Origin: Lasiodiplodia sp. COLG20
Lineage: Eukaryota; Ascomycota; Dothideomycetes; Botryosphaeriales; Botryosphaeriaceae
Direction of reading: 5' to 3'
Length of the DNA stretch: 64,000 nt
Assembly (NCBI GenBank): GCA_009801085.1
Contig: VNWV01000002.1
Span: forward strand, 3,658,001-3,722,000
Shown: one piece after another, positions 45,809 to 57,183 of the stretch
How the letters are laid out: every line of letters begins with the position of its first letter
How positions within the stretch are numbered: position 1 is the first letter of the stretch
Notes under the pieces: generated by a model
The model's input: the letters and a program-made list of their open reading frames with translations, nothing else
Told to the model about the DNA's origin: nothing
Database searches by the model: none
Program-made: the position numbers and the translations under genes

Positions 45809-46126
45809 ATGTGCTACCGCTGCGCCACCACCGTCTCCAAGGCCTGCCAGGCAGTCCGGCCGACGCTCCAGACAGCACCACGACAGGCGCGCCTCATCCA
45901 CAACACCTCATTCAGACCGTACAAGGGCACACCGATGACGGTGGCACAAGCGGCTCAGCACAACAAGGCCGGGATGGCGGGAGTCGGGGCGGTGACGGGA
46001 GCGCTGTTGGTTGCGACGGGGACAGCAAAGTTGATGAAGCAGGTCGAGGAGAACAGCATGGCGGGGGGCAGGGACAGGAACGGAGTCAAGGCCTACCTGG
46101 CAAGGAAGAACGGGCAACTTGTTTGA
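45809..46126 (+). CDS. small hypothetical protein, probably mitochondrial, one membrane segment
   Basis: This is an intronless 105-aa frame with a strong ATG. The N-terminus has basic residues and no acids (RLIHNTSFRPYK around residues 28-40), as in mitochondrial presequences. It is followed by a Gly/Ala-rich hydrophobic segment (MAGVGAVTGALLVATGTAKLM) and a basic tail (RNGVKAYLARKNGQLV). TATA and repeated leader elements upstream and a tidy convergent arrangement with the lactonase (72 bp between stops) support a real gene. I do not recognise the family. Confidence 0.62.
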   Translation: MCYRCATTVSKACQAVRPTLQTAPRQARLIHNTSFRPYKGTPMTVAQAAQHNKAGMAGVGAVTGALLVATGTAKLMKQVEENSMAGGRDRNGVKAYLARKNGQLV

Positions 46127-46198
46127 GATCTCGGGCTGGAACCAGACAGAAAATCGAATTTCTTATGCATCTACGGAACAGATTGCTCACGTGAAGAT

Positions 46199-47480
46199 CT
46201 ACTCATCCCAGATGGTGGCGACAACAGCCCCCGAGAGCTGAACGATACCGACGGGACCACCCTCCTCAGCAGTGACAATCTTGCCGGTCTCCAGGTCACG
46301 CTCCCAGATGACAACGGTCCTGTTGTTCTGGTGGCCGACGGCAACGAGATCGCCTGCCTTGTTGAGAGCGAAATGGCGCGGGGACCAGCCGCCTGACGGT
46401 GCAAGCTGGAGGAGATCAAGGGTGCCGTCGTCGTTGATGGTAAAGGTGGAGAGGGTGTCCGAGGGGCCAGAGCCGACTTTGGTGGAGTTGGCAAAGGACA
46501 CATCACGGTGGGAGACGATGAGGAACTTGTTGTCCGGCTACAGATGGTCAGCATACTCCAAGATATCTTCAGGGAGTTCTCACCGAAAGCGCAATCTCGG
46601 ACAGGGGGGACGTCAGAGCCGGGACCTCGTTCTCGAATCCCAGTCCGGGAATTTCAAAGATCTTGGTTCCCGTCAGGCCAGCATCGGTGTAGGTAATCTT
46701 GTACGTGTAGACGTATTGCGACAGCTCGCCGACGACAAAGTAGAACAAGTCGTCAGAGGTGGGCGACTTCCAGAAAACTCCATGACGGGGACCAGATCCA
46801 GGATCGGTACGCAGCGGCTCCAACTCGGTGAGAGGGGCCAGGTTCTCGGCATCCCACTTCAGAATCCTGGTGCGATCGCCGCCAAGATCGTTCATAACGA
46901 GATACTTGCCCTGGGGGTCGACAAGCACCTGATGCATGTACGATCTGTCTTGGCGTGCGGTCACGGGACCAGTGGTCTCGAGGGTCGGAAAGATGATTTG
47001 AAGGGGCTCGTCGAGGGCACCGTCTTCTCCCAGGCCGATGACAGAGATCGAACTCCGGTTGCTGCACTAGTTAGTTCAACTCTAGACTGGGATCCTCTCT
47101 ACGTACTATGATGCGGTAGCGAAGCCACGCTTGCCAGCTTCGTTGGTAAAGACCTCGTGGCTGACACCAGAGAGGGGCGCAGTGACAGAGTCGATGCTCG
47201 TCAAGAGTCCATCAGCCGAAACTGAATAAGAGTTCATGGATCCATTCGTAGAGGACGAAACCCCACGATCCAGACAGTACAGGAGCCGGGTCTTCGAGTC
47301 AAAGGTCAGCCATGACGCGTTGGCGCCACAGGCGGTCTTGCTGGAGACTGTAAGATTGTTGCCGCTGTCGCCAACGGTCAGAGAAAGAGAAGTGACGTTT
47401 CCATCCGACGTGGCTGCATAAAGGTTGATGGCGTTGGCTCCCAGCGCAGTGGAGAGAAGTAGGGAGTTGAAGTGACGCAT
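46199..47480 (-). CDS. secreted lactonase-like seven-bladed beta-propeller protein
   Basis: Three exons on the minus strand give about 390 aa starting MRHFNSLLLSTALGANA, a likely signal peptide; this is the only ATG at the 5' end. The body has the repeated beta-blade text of the 6-phosphogluconolactonase / carboxy-cis,cis-muconate cyclase superfamily: LLYCLDRGVS, SYMHQVLVDPQGKYLVMNDLGGDR, SGPRHGVFWKSP, PDNKFLIVSHRD and GGWSPRHFALNKAGDLVAVGHQNN. Family members open lactones or cyclise muconate; with a signal peptide and no biochemical clue, the substrate is unknown. Splices join FATAS to SNRSSISVIG and ALS to PDNKFLI. Confidence 0.88.
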
Positions 47481-48379
47481 GGCGAAAGTGGGGCGTGGAT
47501 TGGCGAATCCGAGGTCGGCAGAGACAGGAAACACCTACTAGTGATTTAGAGGTGATGCAAAGTCGAAACAAACAGCCGCCAATGGCCTCTTATTAAAGTG
47601 CGGATTCTTGTCGGTTACGGAGGCGATCCTGTATATTAGCCTGTAACTGCCAAGTCAAGAATACGGATGGGCCAAGCCCGCGTGGGGTGGACCAGATCCA
47701 TTTTACGCCAGCAAGCTAGTCAGGAACTCATTGCGGATAGCTGGACAGAAGTTTACTGAGGTGTTCAGGCTCGACTGTGGTCCGCGCTCTGGTCGGCCAA
47801 GCGTTTAGACAGTACTCCTTGTAGATGGTGCCGTTCAGGTCCGTAATGTTCAAGAATCGAGCGAGATTGACCCACGGTTCCGTAAGATCCGGTTTGAGGA
47901 AAAAGGCTTGTTCCACCAGTCAGATCCTCCATCATTTCCACCTTCCGCAAAACTGTTGCCCTACGATGACTCGGGTGTCATTGAGAACACGTTGAATTAG
48001 AAATGACGACAGCTCGCTTAGTCAAGGTTATCAGATGCAACACGTCTTGACAACCTTAGTCTCGGAGAATTTCACGAAAGTACCTGTCGGTGTTACACCT
48101 GCGGAATCTTGTAATCAGTGCATCATTCAGTTCGCACATCATGGAAGCGTACCAGTGGCCATCGACAGTAAAAACTAGGATGCGTTGATTCAATGCGGAA
48201 AAGTATCCGAACACTCAAGAGCTAGTTGGTTATCCGGCACGCAAGACTGTTTATACAGTGTCAATGGTGTATTGCATTGCCTCATCATTTAAACATCTAT
48301 GCCCAAGTAGCCGTACATACTGTTGTACAAACCAAATCTTTTTTTCGGAATGGACATGCCACTCCCACTAATCCATCAT
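47481..48379. other. intergenic: lactonase promoter and aminotransferase 3' end
   Basis: Both flanking genes are on the minus strand. A short minus-strand frame at 47728-47916 (KPDLTEPWVNLARFLNITDL at its core) reads like the tail of a protein, but it lacks an upstream body and may be a remnant. Nothing else was recognised. Confidence 0.4.
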
Positions 48380-49753
48380 TTAACCAGTAATCTTGTAGAT
48401 GCTCTCAGCAAGCCTCTTGACGTTACCACTGGTGATACCAGCAACCGAGATACGACCATCCTTGGTGGCATAGACAGAGTGCTCCTTGGCAAGAACATCC
48501 ATCTGCTCGGGCTTAAGACCGGTGTAGGCAAACATGCCAATCTGGTTAGTAATGTGGCTCCAGTCATGCTTGGAACCAAGCTCCTCGAGGTGGGTCTTCA
48601 ACAGAGCACGCATCTTGATGATACGGTCAGCCATGCCCTTGACCTCACCGAGCCACTGCTTGTTCAAGGCCGGGTCGTTCAACAGGGTCGAGGCGATACG
48701 AGCACCGTGAATGGGGGGGTTAGAGTACATGGGACGGACGAGAATCTTGATCTGGGAGTCGACACGCTTCTTCTCCTCGGCCGACTCGCAGACGACGGAG
48801 AAAGCGCCGACACGCTCACCGTACAGACCCTAACTTGGGCGTCAGTATGGTCCACAGGAAAAAAGGTGGAAGCTTACCATGTTCTTGGCAAAGCTCTGGG
48901 CCAGAACAGGGAGGTGACCCTGCTCGACAAAGTAACGCAGAGCGTAAGCGTCCTTGTTGGTGTCACCACTGGCGAAACCCTGGTAGGCCATGTCGAAGAA
49001 GGGAAAGTGCTCGCCAGCCTTGACGGCATCACTGATGGCGCGCCATTGCTCCTCGGTGGGGTCGACACCGGTGGGGTTGTGGGCACAGGCGTGCAGCAGA
49101 ACGATGCTGTTCTTGGGCATGTTCTTAATGTCCTCGACCATACCATCAAAGTCCAGACCGATGGTGTCCTTGTTGTAGTAGCGGTACTGCTTCACCTCGA
49201 GGCCAGAGTCGGAGAAGACGGCCTTGTGGTTGGCCCACGAGGGGGTGGGGATGTAGATGGCCTTGGCATGGGGATAGTGGCGCTGGAGGAAGGCACCACC
49301 GATGCGGAGGGCGCCGGTGCCGGAGATGGACTGGGTGATGGCGATGCGGCCGTCGGCAATGGCCTTGGAATCGGCACCGTAGGCCAGCTTGGCGGCAGCG
49401 GTGGTGAAGTCAGGCACACCGGTGATGCCAGCGTACTCCTTGTCGAGGTTGGACTCGACGACCTTCTTCTCAGCCTGCTTCACCGAGGGCAGCACGTAGG
49501 GCTTGCCCTGGTCGTCGCGGTAGGCGCCAACACCTGCGAGCAGTCAGCTTCGACTCGAGCGAAATCAATTGGAGGGCGCACCCAGGTTGATCTTCTGCGG
49601 GTGGCTGTCGGCCTTGTAGGCCTCGGTGATGCCGAGAATGGCATCGGGAGGACCTTGGGGAACCTTGGCCCAGGCGGAAGCAGCGCGTGCGGCGGGAGCG
49701 ACGACGATGCGGCGGGCAGCAACGTGCCTGATGGCGGAGGTGGAGGACAGCAT
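48380..49753 (-). CDS. aspartate aminotransferase, mitochondrial
   Basis: Three exons on the minus strand give about 420 aa. The N-terminus ([32 protein letters not shown]) is a mitochondrial presequence. The first splice restores [22 protein letters not shown] and the second [13 protein letters not shown]. Class I aminotransferase motifs are complete: [10 protein letters not shown], the PTPSWANH segment, [13 protein letters not shown], the PLP-binding lysine in AQSFAKNM and the substrate-binding Arg region [14 protein letters not shown]. The enzyme interconverts aspartate plus 2-oxoglutarate with oxaloacetate plus glutamate and serves the malate-aspartate shuttle. The opposite strand happens to be open for over 600 codons, a composition effect. 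Confidence 0.96.
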
Positions 49754-49944
49754 TGTGAGATGGAGGCAATTGAGTGCGGAGTGATGATCGGACGTGGAGC
49801 TGGTGGTGTGAGTCTATTTACCCCAGAGCGCGCGCCGTGCTCGGACGCCGTTTTGTGCCGGGAGCTTGGACCCACCGCCCACCGGTCGGCATTTGGAACC
49901 AACCTTCCGATCCTCTTTTTTATTTTCCCCGCCCATCACCAGCC
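49754..49944. promoter_or_regulatory. 191-bp divergent promoter, aspartate aminotransferase / gep3
   Basis: The two start codons are 191 bp apart on opposite strands, so the promoters overlap or are shared. Both products are mitochondrial, which makes co-regulation plausible but unproven. Confidence 0.6.
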
Positions 49945-51906
49945 ATGCACCGCGCCCTCCGCTCGCTGCCAATCTCGCGCGCGGAGCTATGCCGCCTCGA
50001 GGCCGCGGTTCCGCTCTTCCTCTGCCCGGCCCTACTTGATCCACCGTTGCCGCCCGTCCGGCGCCTCAAATCCATCGGAGGCTCGCGCGCCCTGTCGACA
50101 TCGGCGAGAAGGCGAGCCCTCTCCCGTTCGTCCGTTGCAGAACTGCACCATGTCTCCACACCGCCTGCCCCGACCCTGCCGCTGTCGTGTCCGGGCTGCG
50201 GCGCCCCCAGTCAGACAGTAGATCCCGATGCCGCTGGCTACTACTTCGCGTCACGGAAGGCGGTAAAAGCCTACCTGACGCCCACAAGCGAGAGGGAGGA
50301 CAGGGTCTTCCAGCAGGCCGTGCAAAACCTGGATCGCTCGTTAAAAGAGCAATTGGCCGGCCCAGAAGATGGTCCTACCCCCCAGGCAGCGGCACCGTCG
50401 CCGATATGTGATCGCTGCCATAACCTGCTCAACCACGCCTCTGGCGTCCCCATCCACCACCCTTCCCTCGACTCCATCGAGCAGACTATCGCCGAGTCGC
50501 CTTACAAGCACAACCACATCTACCATGTCCTGGATGCTGCCGATTTCCCCATGTCCCTGGTCCCCAACCTGACCACCGCCTTGAAGCTCTCCCCGATGCG
50601 CACCCAGAACCGTCGCTCCAAGCACAAGGAATACAGCCATGGCAGGGTGGCTGAGGTAAGCTTCATCATCACCCGCTCAGACCTACTGGCCCCGACAAAG
50701 GAGCAGGTTGACAGTTTGATGCCTTATCTGGTTGAGGTTCTGCGTGACGCTTTGGGGAGAACAGGTCGGAACGTTCGCCTTGGCAATGTGCGTTGCGTGA
50801 GCGCCAAGAGAGGTTGGTGGACCAAGGAGGTAAAAGAAAAAATCTGGGAGCGTGGGGGTGCTGGCTGGATGGTCGGCAAGGTCAACGTGGGCAAAAGCAA
50901 TCTCTTCGAGGTTGTCTTTCCCAAAGGCCGCAATGATTCTGTCAACTTTGACAAGATCCGGAACGCTGCCGCCACGCAAGCCATTGCCCCAGACACTAAC
51001 AAGACTCCGGGAGAGCAGTTTGATGACGAATTAGACCCCATCGATGAAAACTCGCTTCTCCCCCCGGCCCAACCGGAAGTAGCTTACCCTGTCATGCCCG
51101 TCATTTCATCTCTCCCTGGAACTACCGCATCACCCATCCGGGTGCCCTTTGGAAACGGAAAGGGAGAGCTCATCGATCTCCCTGGCCTTGCCCGTACATC
51201 TTTGGATACACATGTCCGCCCTGAACATAGGCTCGATCTTGTTATGAAGGGTCGCATAGTACCCGAGCGCATCAGTGTCAAACCCGGTCAATCATTGTTG
51301 CTTGGCGGTGGACTGGTGCGCATCACACCTACGACCAGTGACTTGGTGTATCTGATGCACCCTTTTGTACCACTTACTTCTCACGTCACCTCAACTCAAA
51401 AGGCTCTTGCCATGGAAGCTGGTGACCGTAAATCTGGCATCGCGTCGGTTGTGGAAGAAGGTATTGGAGAGAAGATGAAGTCGGCTGGTCTATTCTCCCT
51501 GCGCTGGGATGTCACCAGGGCACAAGCTGGTCCATTAACACGCAAGGATGCCATTTCGTTGGATCCCGAACGGCTGCCATTCATTGTCTGGGCTATAGAC
51601 ATCCTCATAGAGGGTGTCGGATGGGTGGAAGTCGTTGCCCAGACAAGAAGAGGCCAGCAGCTTCATCGCCATGCTGGAGATATTGGTGAAACCTATTCCA
51701 TTGACGAGGTTGTCCCCGAGGGAATCGAGGTCCCGTACCCTGAAATCGAGGTCGTTACTCCGGAGGGTAAATTCATTGGCACCAGACAGCCCATGAATGC
51801 ATGGATGTTGAACAAACCAAAGAAAAAGGCTTCGGACCTGAGGGACAGACCCAGAAGGAGCATGGTATCTGTAAAGAACCAGCGCCAAAAAGGCACCACT
51901 ATGTAA
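49945..51906 (+). CDS. gep3: mitochondrial circularly permuted GTPase Gep3/Mtg3 (YqeH-like)
   Basis: This is an intronless gene of 653 aa. An Arg/Ser/Leu-rich presequence is followed by a zinc-binding pair (CPGCGA near residue 90 and CDRCHN near residue 155) as in YqeH. GTPase motifs occur in permuted order: G4-like TRSDLL, G5-like CVSAKRGW, then the P-loop GKVNVGKSN, then G3 DLPGL far downstream. The C-terminal part (MHPFVPLTSHVTST, GWVEVVAQTRRG) fits the family. Yeast Gep3/Mtg3 is needed for mitochondrial small-subunit rRNA maturation and interacts genetically with prohibitins. Start chosen as the first ATG with good context (AGCCATGC), followed directly by a presequence. It is convergent with the tetraspanin gene (88 bp between stops). 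Confidence 0.9.
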   Translation: MHRALRSLPISRAELCRLEAAVPLFLCPALLDPPLPPVRRLKSIGGSRALSTSARRRALSRSSVAELHHVSTPPAPTLPLSCPGCGAPSQTVDPDAAGYYFASRKAVKAYLTPTSEREDRVFQQAVQNLDRSLKEQLAGPEDGPTPQAAAPSPICDRCHNLLNHASGVPIHHPSLDSIEQTIAESPYKHNHIYHVLDAADFPMSLVPNLTTALKLSPMRTQNRRSKHKEYSHGRVAEVSFIITRSDLLAPTKEQVDSLMPYLVEVLRDALGRTGRNVRLGNVRCVSAKRGWWTKEVKEKIWERGGAGWMVGKVNVGKSNLFEVVFPKGRNDSVNFDKIRNAAATQAIAPDTNKTPGEQFDDELDPIDENSLLPPAQPEVAYPVMPVISSLPGTTASPIRVPFGNGKGELIDLPGLARTSLDTHVRPEHRLDLVMKGRIVPERISVKPGQSLLLGGGLVRITPTTSDLVYLMHPFVPLTSHVTSTQKALAMEAGDRKSGIASVVEEGIGEKMKSAGLFSLRWDVTRAQAGPLTRKDAISLDPERLPFIVWAIDILIEGVGWVEVVAQTRRGQQLHRHAGDIGETYSIDEVVPEGIEVPYPEIEVVTPEGKFIGTRQPMNAWMLNKPKKKASDLRDRPRRSMVSVKNQRQKGTTM

Positions 51907-51994
51907 AATTACATCTTCTATCGCTAGACGCTTGATTTCTACAAAGTCTGTAGAGAAATCCACTCCTCCCAACCATCATTTTTGTCTCCCCGAC

Positions 51995-53129
51995 CTAGGA
52001 CCTTATCCATTCGTTCTCTTCAAGATTTGACTGGGAAGACGGGACTAATGTGTGATGCTCATCACGCTCGCCGTCTATACCCAAACGAGCCTCGATAGCT
52101 CTTTGCACACTTCCTGTGTTTGACCGAAGTGAATGTTCCGACTCCACCTCCGGGTCAACATTAGCATCTTCAACACGAATGATGGGCGTATCATGGTAAC
52201 CGCCGTTTTCCGTGTCGATGTGTTCTACACCACGCTGGGTGTGTCCATTGGCACCGACATGACCATTCGACTTGGAGCCATTCGCAACGCGCGTCAGCCA
52301 CGATGGGCGTCGACCGGGCATGTAGAGGATGATCATCTGCAACTCGTAATCAGCTACCTCCCCTCAAGGCTTTTGTTTGAACAACTCACATCCCAGAGCC
52401 AAACACCCCCGCAGACGGCGATGATCAGCCCGGAAATAATTTGTTCCTGCTCCCTCCAAGCCCCAAAGCAGGATTTTTCCCGCTTATAAGTTCTCCAGCA
52501 CGTACTCGGCACCGTTCTACCAGCCTCGTGCTTTGCAAAAGGCCATGCCATGTCGTCGATGCTATGGAGCCCGCAGCAATTGAACGTGTCCTGTATCCTG
52601 CGTATCTCAGGACCCTGGGTATTCTGGAATAGTTTGAGCCATTTCTTGTCCAACCCGCAGGTCAGACCATCTGCCGGTGCCAAATGGGTGCCCGTCATGG
52701 TTGCCAAGACAGTGGTAAAAATGGTTAGTGCCAAGAGAGTAAGCATGGTAATATGGTGGTGACGCGCATTGCGTGCGCCAATTGGGGGCGATGCCAGCGT
52801 CAGCGAAAAATCAGGTTGAGTCAGCCGGGTGAGGCGCTCTAGGCAGATGCCGTGAAGCGCTGGAAGAATGATGACCAAGCCGCTGAGAATGCCTGGAACC
52901 GGGACGGAGAGGAGCTGCTTCCAGTAGTGGGCGTAACTGGGAGGTGCATTAGCGACATGTTTCCTCACTTGCATCGAAACAACAGGTATAGCGTTTGCTT
53001 ACCATGCCACGACTGTAAGAGCTACGAGGTACTGGGTAGGACGGTTAGCTTCCTGCAGGGCGATACAAGCTTACGCTTACTTACAATGATGCTGAGGATA
53101 GTGACGATTGAACGTTTGCTGTAGGCCAT
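51995..53129 (-). CDS. fungal tetraspanin
   Basis: Four exons on the minus strand give about 320 aa. It begins MAYSKRSIVTILSII, intron, YLVALTVVA and then C-YAHYWKQLLSVPVPG after a second intron. Four membrane segments are expected: the N-terminal one split by introns, GILSGLVIILPALHGICL, TMLTLLALTIFTTVLATM and QIISGLIIAVCGGVWLWD. The large extracellular loop has the diagnostic CCG (TFNCCGLHSIDD) plus further Cys (GLTCG, STCW, SCFG). A long hydrophilic cytoplasmic tail (about 100 residues, many Asn/Glu/His) follows the last segment. Tetraspanins organise membrane domains; in plant-pathogenic fungi some members act in appressorium function, but no role is assigned here. Confidence 0.85.
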
Positions 53130-54725
53130 TGTTGTCGCGTTTCTTCAAGCCCTGGTGGATGGAAAGCAAAAGTCTAGGACAAGCCAGAAATCCACTCCTT
53201 TGGTGGCCGGAAAAAGCACGTGAAACGGCAAGGGATGTGACGTGGAGGTTGAGTGAGGAAAAATGTTGTCAAGTCGCAGGGCCGAAATAGGATGATGGCT
53301 GTCGAAACGGAAAACAATAGGACACTTCTGTCGTCTCGCGGGGGTGGGCGACCTGTCCAGGAGGCTAGGCAAGAAAAAAGGGTTGATGGGAGATGCCTCC
53401 GATGCTGCACAACGCGCACGCGATCCCTTCCCCTCCTTCCCCCGCTTCCTTCCTACCCAAAAGCAGTAGCAGAGCAACAACTTAGTCTCTCCTTCCCTTT
53501 CCGCCCACGCTTGCTTGAGATAAGTCCGTAATTCGCCAACACTTGTATGCACATATAATGTGGCCACTGTATCCGCAAGCCGAATTGGTGCAGTATGTCA
53601 AGTCCGATACAACTGGGTGTACAAGGGTCAAATATCCCCGAGACTGATCGTCAATGCTGAAACAGCTTCATAACGCAAAGTTTGGTTGGGCTGTCCCGTG
53701 GGGCGAAATTAAGGTTTTCTGGGGAATGTGCTGCTTAGCTCCGGCGAAACAATAGCGAAGGGAAGAGATCACTGTATTGGGCGAAGAAGATGTGGTTGAA
53801 GGTGAATGACAATAAAATGTTGCAGCAAGAACGTCGTCTTATGTGGCGTCGAGCCGCAATCCGCAAGCTGTCACCTGGACCCTCGGAGTTGAATTAGGAA
53901 AAAGATCTTGAGCGGGAACCAAGGCTTGGCTTTTTGCCGCGCCGCAATAGTGGCGTGAGGGTTATGGTGGATGAATGCAAGCTTGCCTGACGTACTTGGT
54001 CCTACGCTGACGTACGTACGCACGCGGTCGTGGTGCAGTTGCGGCTATGGTGCCAGTCGATCCCCCACTAACCGGCCAGCCGTCCATGCTAGTGCCCAAG
54101 TACTGCGGGACAGAAACGGCCATGTCGTGCGCCCGAAACACCGCAGCACGGACATGAGCCATTTAGGTGGTGCACGTGGTGCCGCGGGAAAAGGCCCATC
54201 GAGACGGGCAGATGTCGGTGACAACCATCCGATCGAGGTGACGAGCGATCTGGCGGCGATCATAAGGGTCTTGCTCGATGCCATGCCTGTGCGCGGGCCC
54301 TCGCGGGGCGGGGCGAGGCCACGGGTACCCGCCTGGATGGGGCATGAGTCTCTGGGATGGTATTCGAACATGGATCGTCGATGACGACAGTGCTGCTGCC
54401 AGGGTCTCGGACTAAGTCTACCTCCTTGCACGAGCACTGCTTGCTTCTTGTGTCGACCTGCAGTCATGGAATTCTACTTGTACAACTACGGGTTACAGGT
54501 ACATACATCTATACAACCATTGCACGACGTTACGAGTCGGAACACACGGTCTGGCCAGGCCTGACGGCGAACCTAGCATCTGACACTACGGAGCGTCTCC
54601 GGACGTGCATGCAGGCTGCCATTGGCTCCTACCGAAACAGCAGCACTCTTATCTAAACCAGTGTCACCTTCTAGCCGGACTGCAGCTTGCTGATTCAGGC
54701 TTCCCTCTTTGTACCGCCGTTGAGA
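53130..54725. other. intergenic, tetraspanin promoter and SDHAF4 3' end
   Basis: No coding signal was recognised. The first ~400 bp will be the tetraspanin leader and promoter (minus strand). Frames around 53970-54660 lack codon bias, splice sites or motifs. Confidence 0.45.
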
Positions 54726-55181
54726 TTAGAAATCCGTCACTCTCCCGTTGAAGCTCCAGTCTCCGGATGCGCCCCACCTGAGCGGTTCGTTTTTGGGACC
54801 ACCAACCTCGCCAGTCTTGGGGTTGGTATCGCCTTCGAATTCAGGGCGGGTACCTCTTCGAATGTCCGGATGTAACTCCTCGCCTTCACCATCTGCGGTG
54901 ACCTTGTACACCTTCTCCTCGGCGACCGAATCGGGCGACTGGTTGATTTGCGGGCGTGACGATGGCGTTGCAGGCGAAGCCGAGAGTGGTGACTGATTGA
55001 TGGCAGGAGGCTCTTGTGGTGTGCTGAAGGCGCCTGTCGAGCGACGTTGAAGCTCTTCGAAGATCTTCTGTTCTTCGTCCGGCAGGCGATGCGGCGACGG
55101 CGAGACACGGAAGTTGGAAGAATAGCGGACGCTTGGTGTGAGGCGGAGGGCAAACCGCCGGGGCCTGAGGATTGCGCGCAT
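54726..55181 (-). CDS. sdh8: succinate dehydrogenase assembly factor 4 (Sdh8/SDHAF4)
   Basis: This is an intronless 151-aa protein. The N-terminus (MRAILRPRRFALRLTPSVRYSS) is a strong mitochondrial presequence. The conserved SDHAF4 signature is in the last 50 residues: HPDIRRGTRPEFEGDTNPKT, GGPKNEPLRWG and the terminal DWSFNGRVTDF. SDHAF4 binds flavinylated Sdh1 in the matrix and protects it before complex II assembly. A Ser/Pro-rich linker precedes the domain. Together with cox11 this makes two respiratory assembly factors in the window, though far apart. Confidence 0.92.
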   Translation of the reverse strand: MRAILRPRRFALRLTPSVRYSSNFRVSPSPHRLPDEEQKIFEELQRRSTGAFSTPQEPPAINQSPLSASPATPSSRPQINQSPDSVAEEKVYKVTADGEGEELHPDIRRGTRPEFEGDTNPKTGEVGGPKNEPLRWGASGDWSFNGRVTDF

Positions 55182-57183
55182 TTCGATCTTCTGTGGCGTG
55201 TAGAGTCAACAGCGGAGTTTGGAGGGAAAGAGGGCGAGAGTCGGGATTGCGAGATCGGTGGCGAGTCGAGCACCGAAGCCAAGCACGTGTCGGCTACAGC
55301 GGAGAAACGGATTCTCCAACCTCACCTTGACCTGAACAACTTCCAACAGGTGAAGACGGCTTGCACCTTCGTCGGCACATCTGCTTATTCCTCATCTTGG
55401 CTGCTTCTCTTACATCACACAGTGAGAGGCGCCTTGCGACATGGGGACCGAAAGCTGACTTTTCACATCTGCGGGCTTCGGCGAGCCAGATGGAAGTCTC
55501 AGTGACGTACCGCCTTGTGCACATCATGCCATCTAATCCGCGTCAAATCCTTTTTTCGTTTGCATTGGCCAAGGGACTGGTGTGCAACCTAGTACGCGTT
55601 CCGGCCCCAGCTGCGGCAGCTCTCCATTTCCGAAAAGATCTCAGGGCGAGCCCGCAGGGTCTGGGTATGACCCACATGGCATGTCTGCCCCCGACCATCC
55701 TCGTCGATGACAATTTCTTCCCAAACGCCTGAAGATGTGCCTCTCCTTTTAGACGACGAGGACTCTCCACCAGGCTAGCCGAGCCCGAAAGACTGCCGAA
55801 GCATCTCAGCTTGCGTTTTGATATCACGCAGTCAGACTCCGGATCCCGACAGAAGAGAAACTGTTGACGCGCCGGGGAAAAAGGCTGCGGGAAGCAAAAA
55901 AAAAAAAAAGGATGCAGGAAAAAAATTTCAGCTGCGCTTCGCAGTGGAGTAAGAGACGACGCGCGATGACACAAGTGGGGAGCTTGGACGCACGAAATCA
56001 GCACCTGCAGGCGCGGGAGAGGTGGCTGCACACGAGAAGGTCAGGTCAGGACCAGGGAGATCGAGTTCGATCGCTGAGAGCGCTCGGGACATGTCAGCTC
56101 CGACGGGGCGGAAGCGAGCGGGTTCAGCAGGCGCAGCACGGCGGAGACACGAAGAAATGGTCAGCAGTGCGGATCGGCAGGCCGCGAATCGGGCGACAGA
56201 GCGGCGGTCAGAGAGCGCGGCCGGGTCGCATCGAACCGCAGGGCAGCTGTGGCAGACGTTGGGATCACCAGCTCAGGGGCCCAGGGGCCAAGGCGCCGTT
56301 GGCCGGCACCCGAGCCGCAGGCTGCTGGGCGTCGGGGGGAGAGAGAGAGGCGGGGGCCGTGTGCGCGAGACAGGCTGAAAGCGCGGACCGCATCGCCTAC
56401 GTCACCGGCGCTGCGCAGTGACGACAGGCCGGCGCCCACGACTGCGCCGTTCGTGGTATATCTTCTGACGGGCGCCTGGGGGCGCGAGTTCTAGACTGAA
56501 CACCCCTCGGACGGCCTGGCAGCGGCACTGGGGAGGGCGCCCAAGCTCGCCCTCAGGCCAACCCCGTGCCGTCGGTCGGGCGTGAGGTCATAGGAGCCTT
56601 TTCGGCTCGCGGGCTCCATGGTGGCAGGGAGCGCACGCCCCAGGTCCAGCGAGCGCGTGCCCGGCCCGCCCGCTCAGCAGCAGCGCAGGCAGCCACGAGC
56701 AGCAGCGCGCGGTGCCGCAAGGCGCGACGAGCCCGGCGGCTAGGCTGGAGCAGCAGCAGCGGGCCAGCAGTGTTTGCGGAGCGTGGTGCTGTTGTCGCTC
56801 CCTAAGCGCACTGCCGGTCTGCCCTAAAGCACTGACTCGCCGGCCAAGTAGCACGCCAAACCCCACTTCCTTTCCCCCTCCAAAGACTGATTTTTTGAGC
56901 AATCCTAACTCATCATCCTCCTTTCGTCTCGCCTCGTCGGCCCGTTGCGCGCCCTTCATCTGCCCTGCCGCCCCAACCACCGCGCTGTCTCACCACCTGC
57001 ACTCCGCCAGCCCTGTGCGCCGCCCGCAGCCCGCTGTCTCGCCCCCAGTCCAGACCCAATCGCCTGCGAAGCGCCCGATCATCGCCGCTCCCTAGCCCCG
57101 CCGGCACCGCTCCGCCGTTCTCATCCAACACGCGCCACACAAAGCGACCTCGCACCTTGGATTGCTCCCGCATTGCAGAAACC
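55182..57183. other. intergenic, divergent upstream region of sdh8 and ypd1
   Basis: This 2-kb stretch is very GC-rich between about 56.0 and 57.1 kb, with open frames on many strands and none gene-like. A homopolymer A run of about 14 lies near 55895-55909. The right end is C-rich leader sequence for ypd1. Confidence 0.45.

Noticed and set aside
48323..50221. 632-codon open frame on the plus strand opposite the aspartate aminotransferase gene
   Set aside because: It is the antisense of a GC3-biased, well-conserved gene; it crosses that gene's introns and the gep3 start, and its translation is Val/Gly/Leu-rich low complexity.
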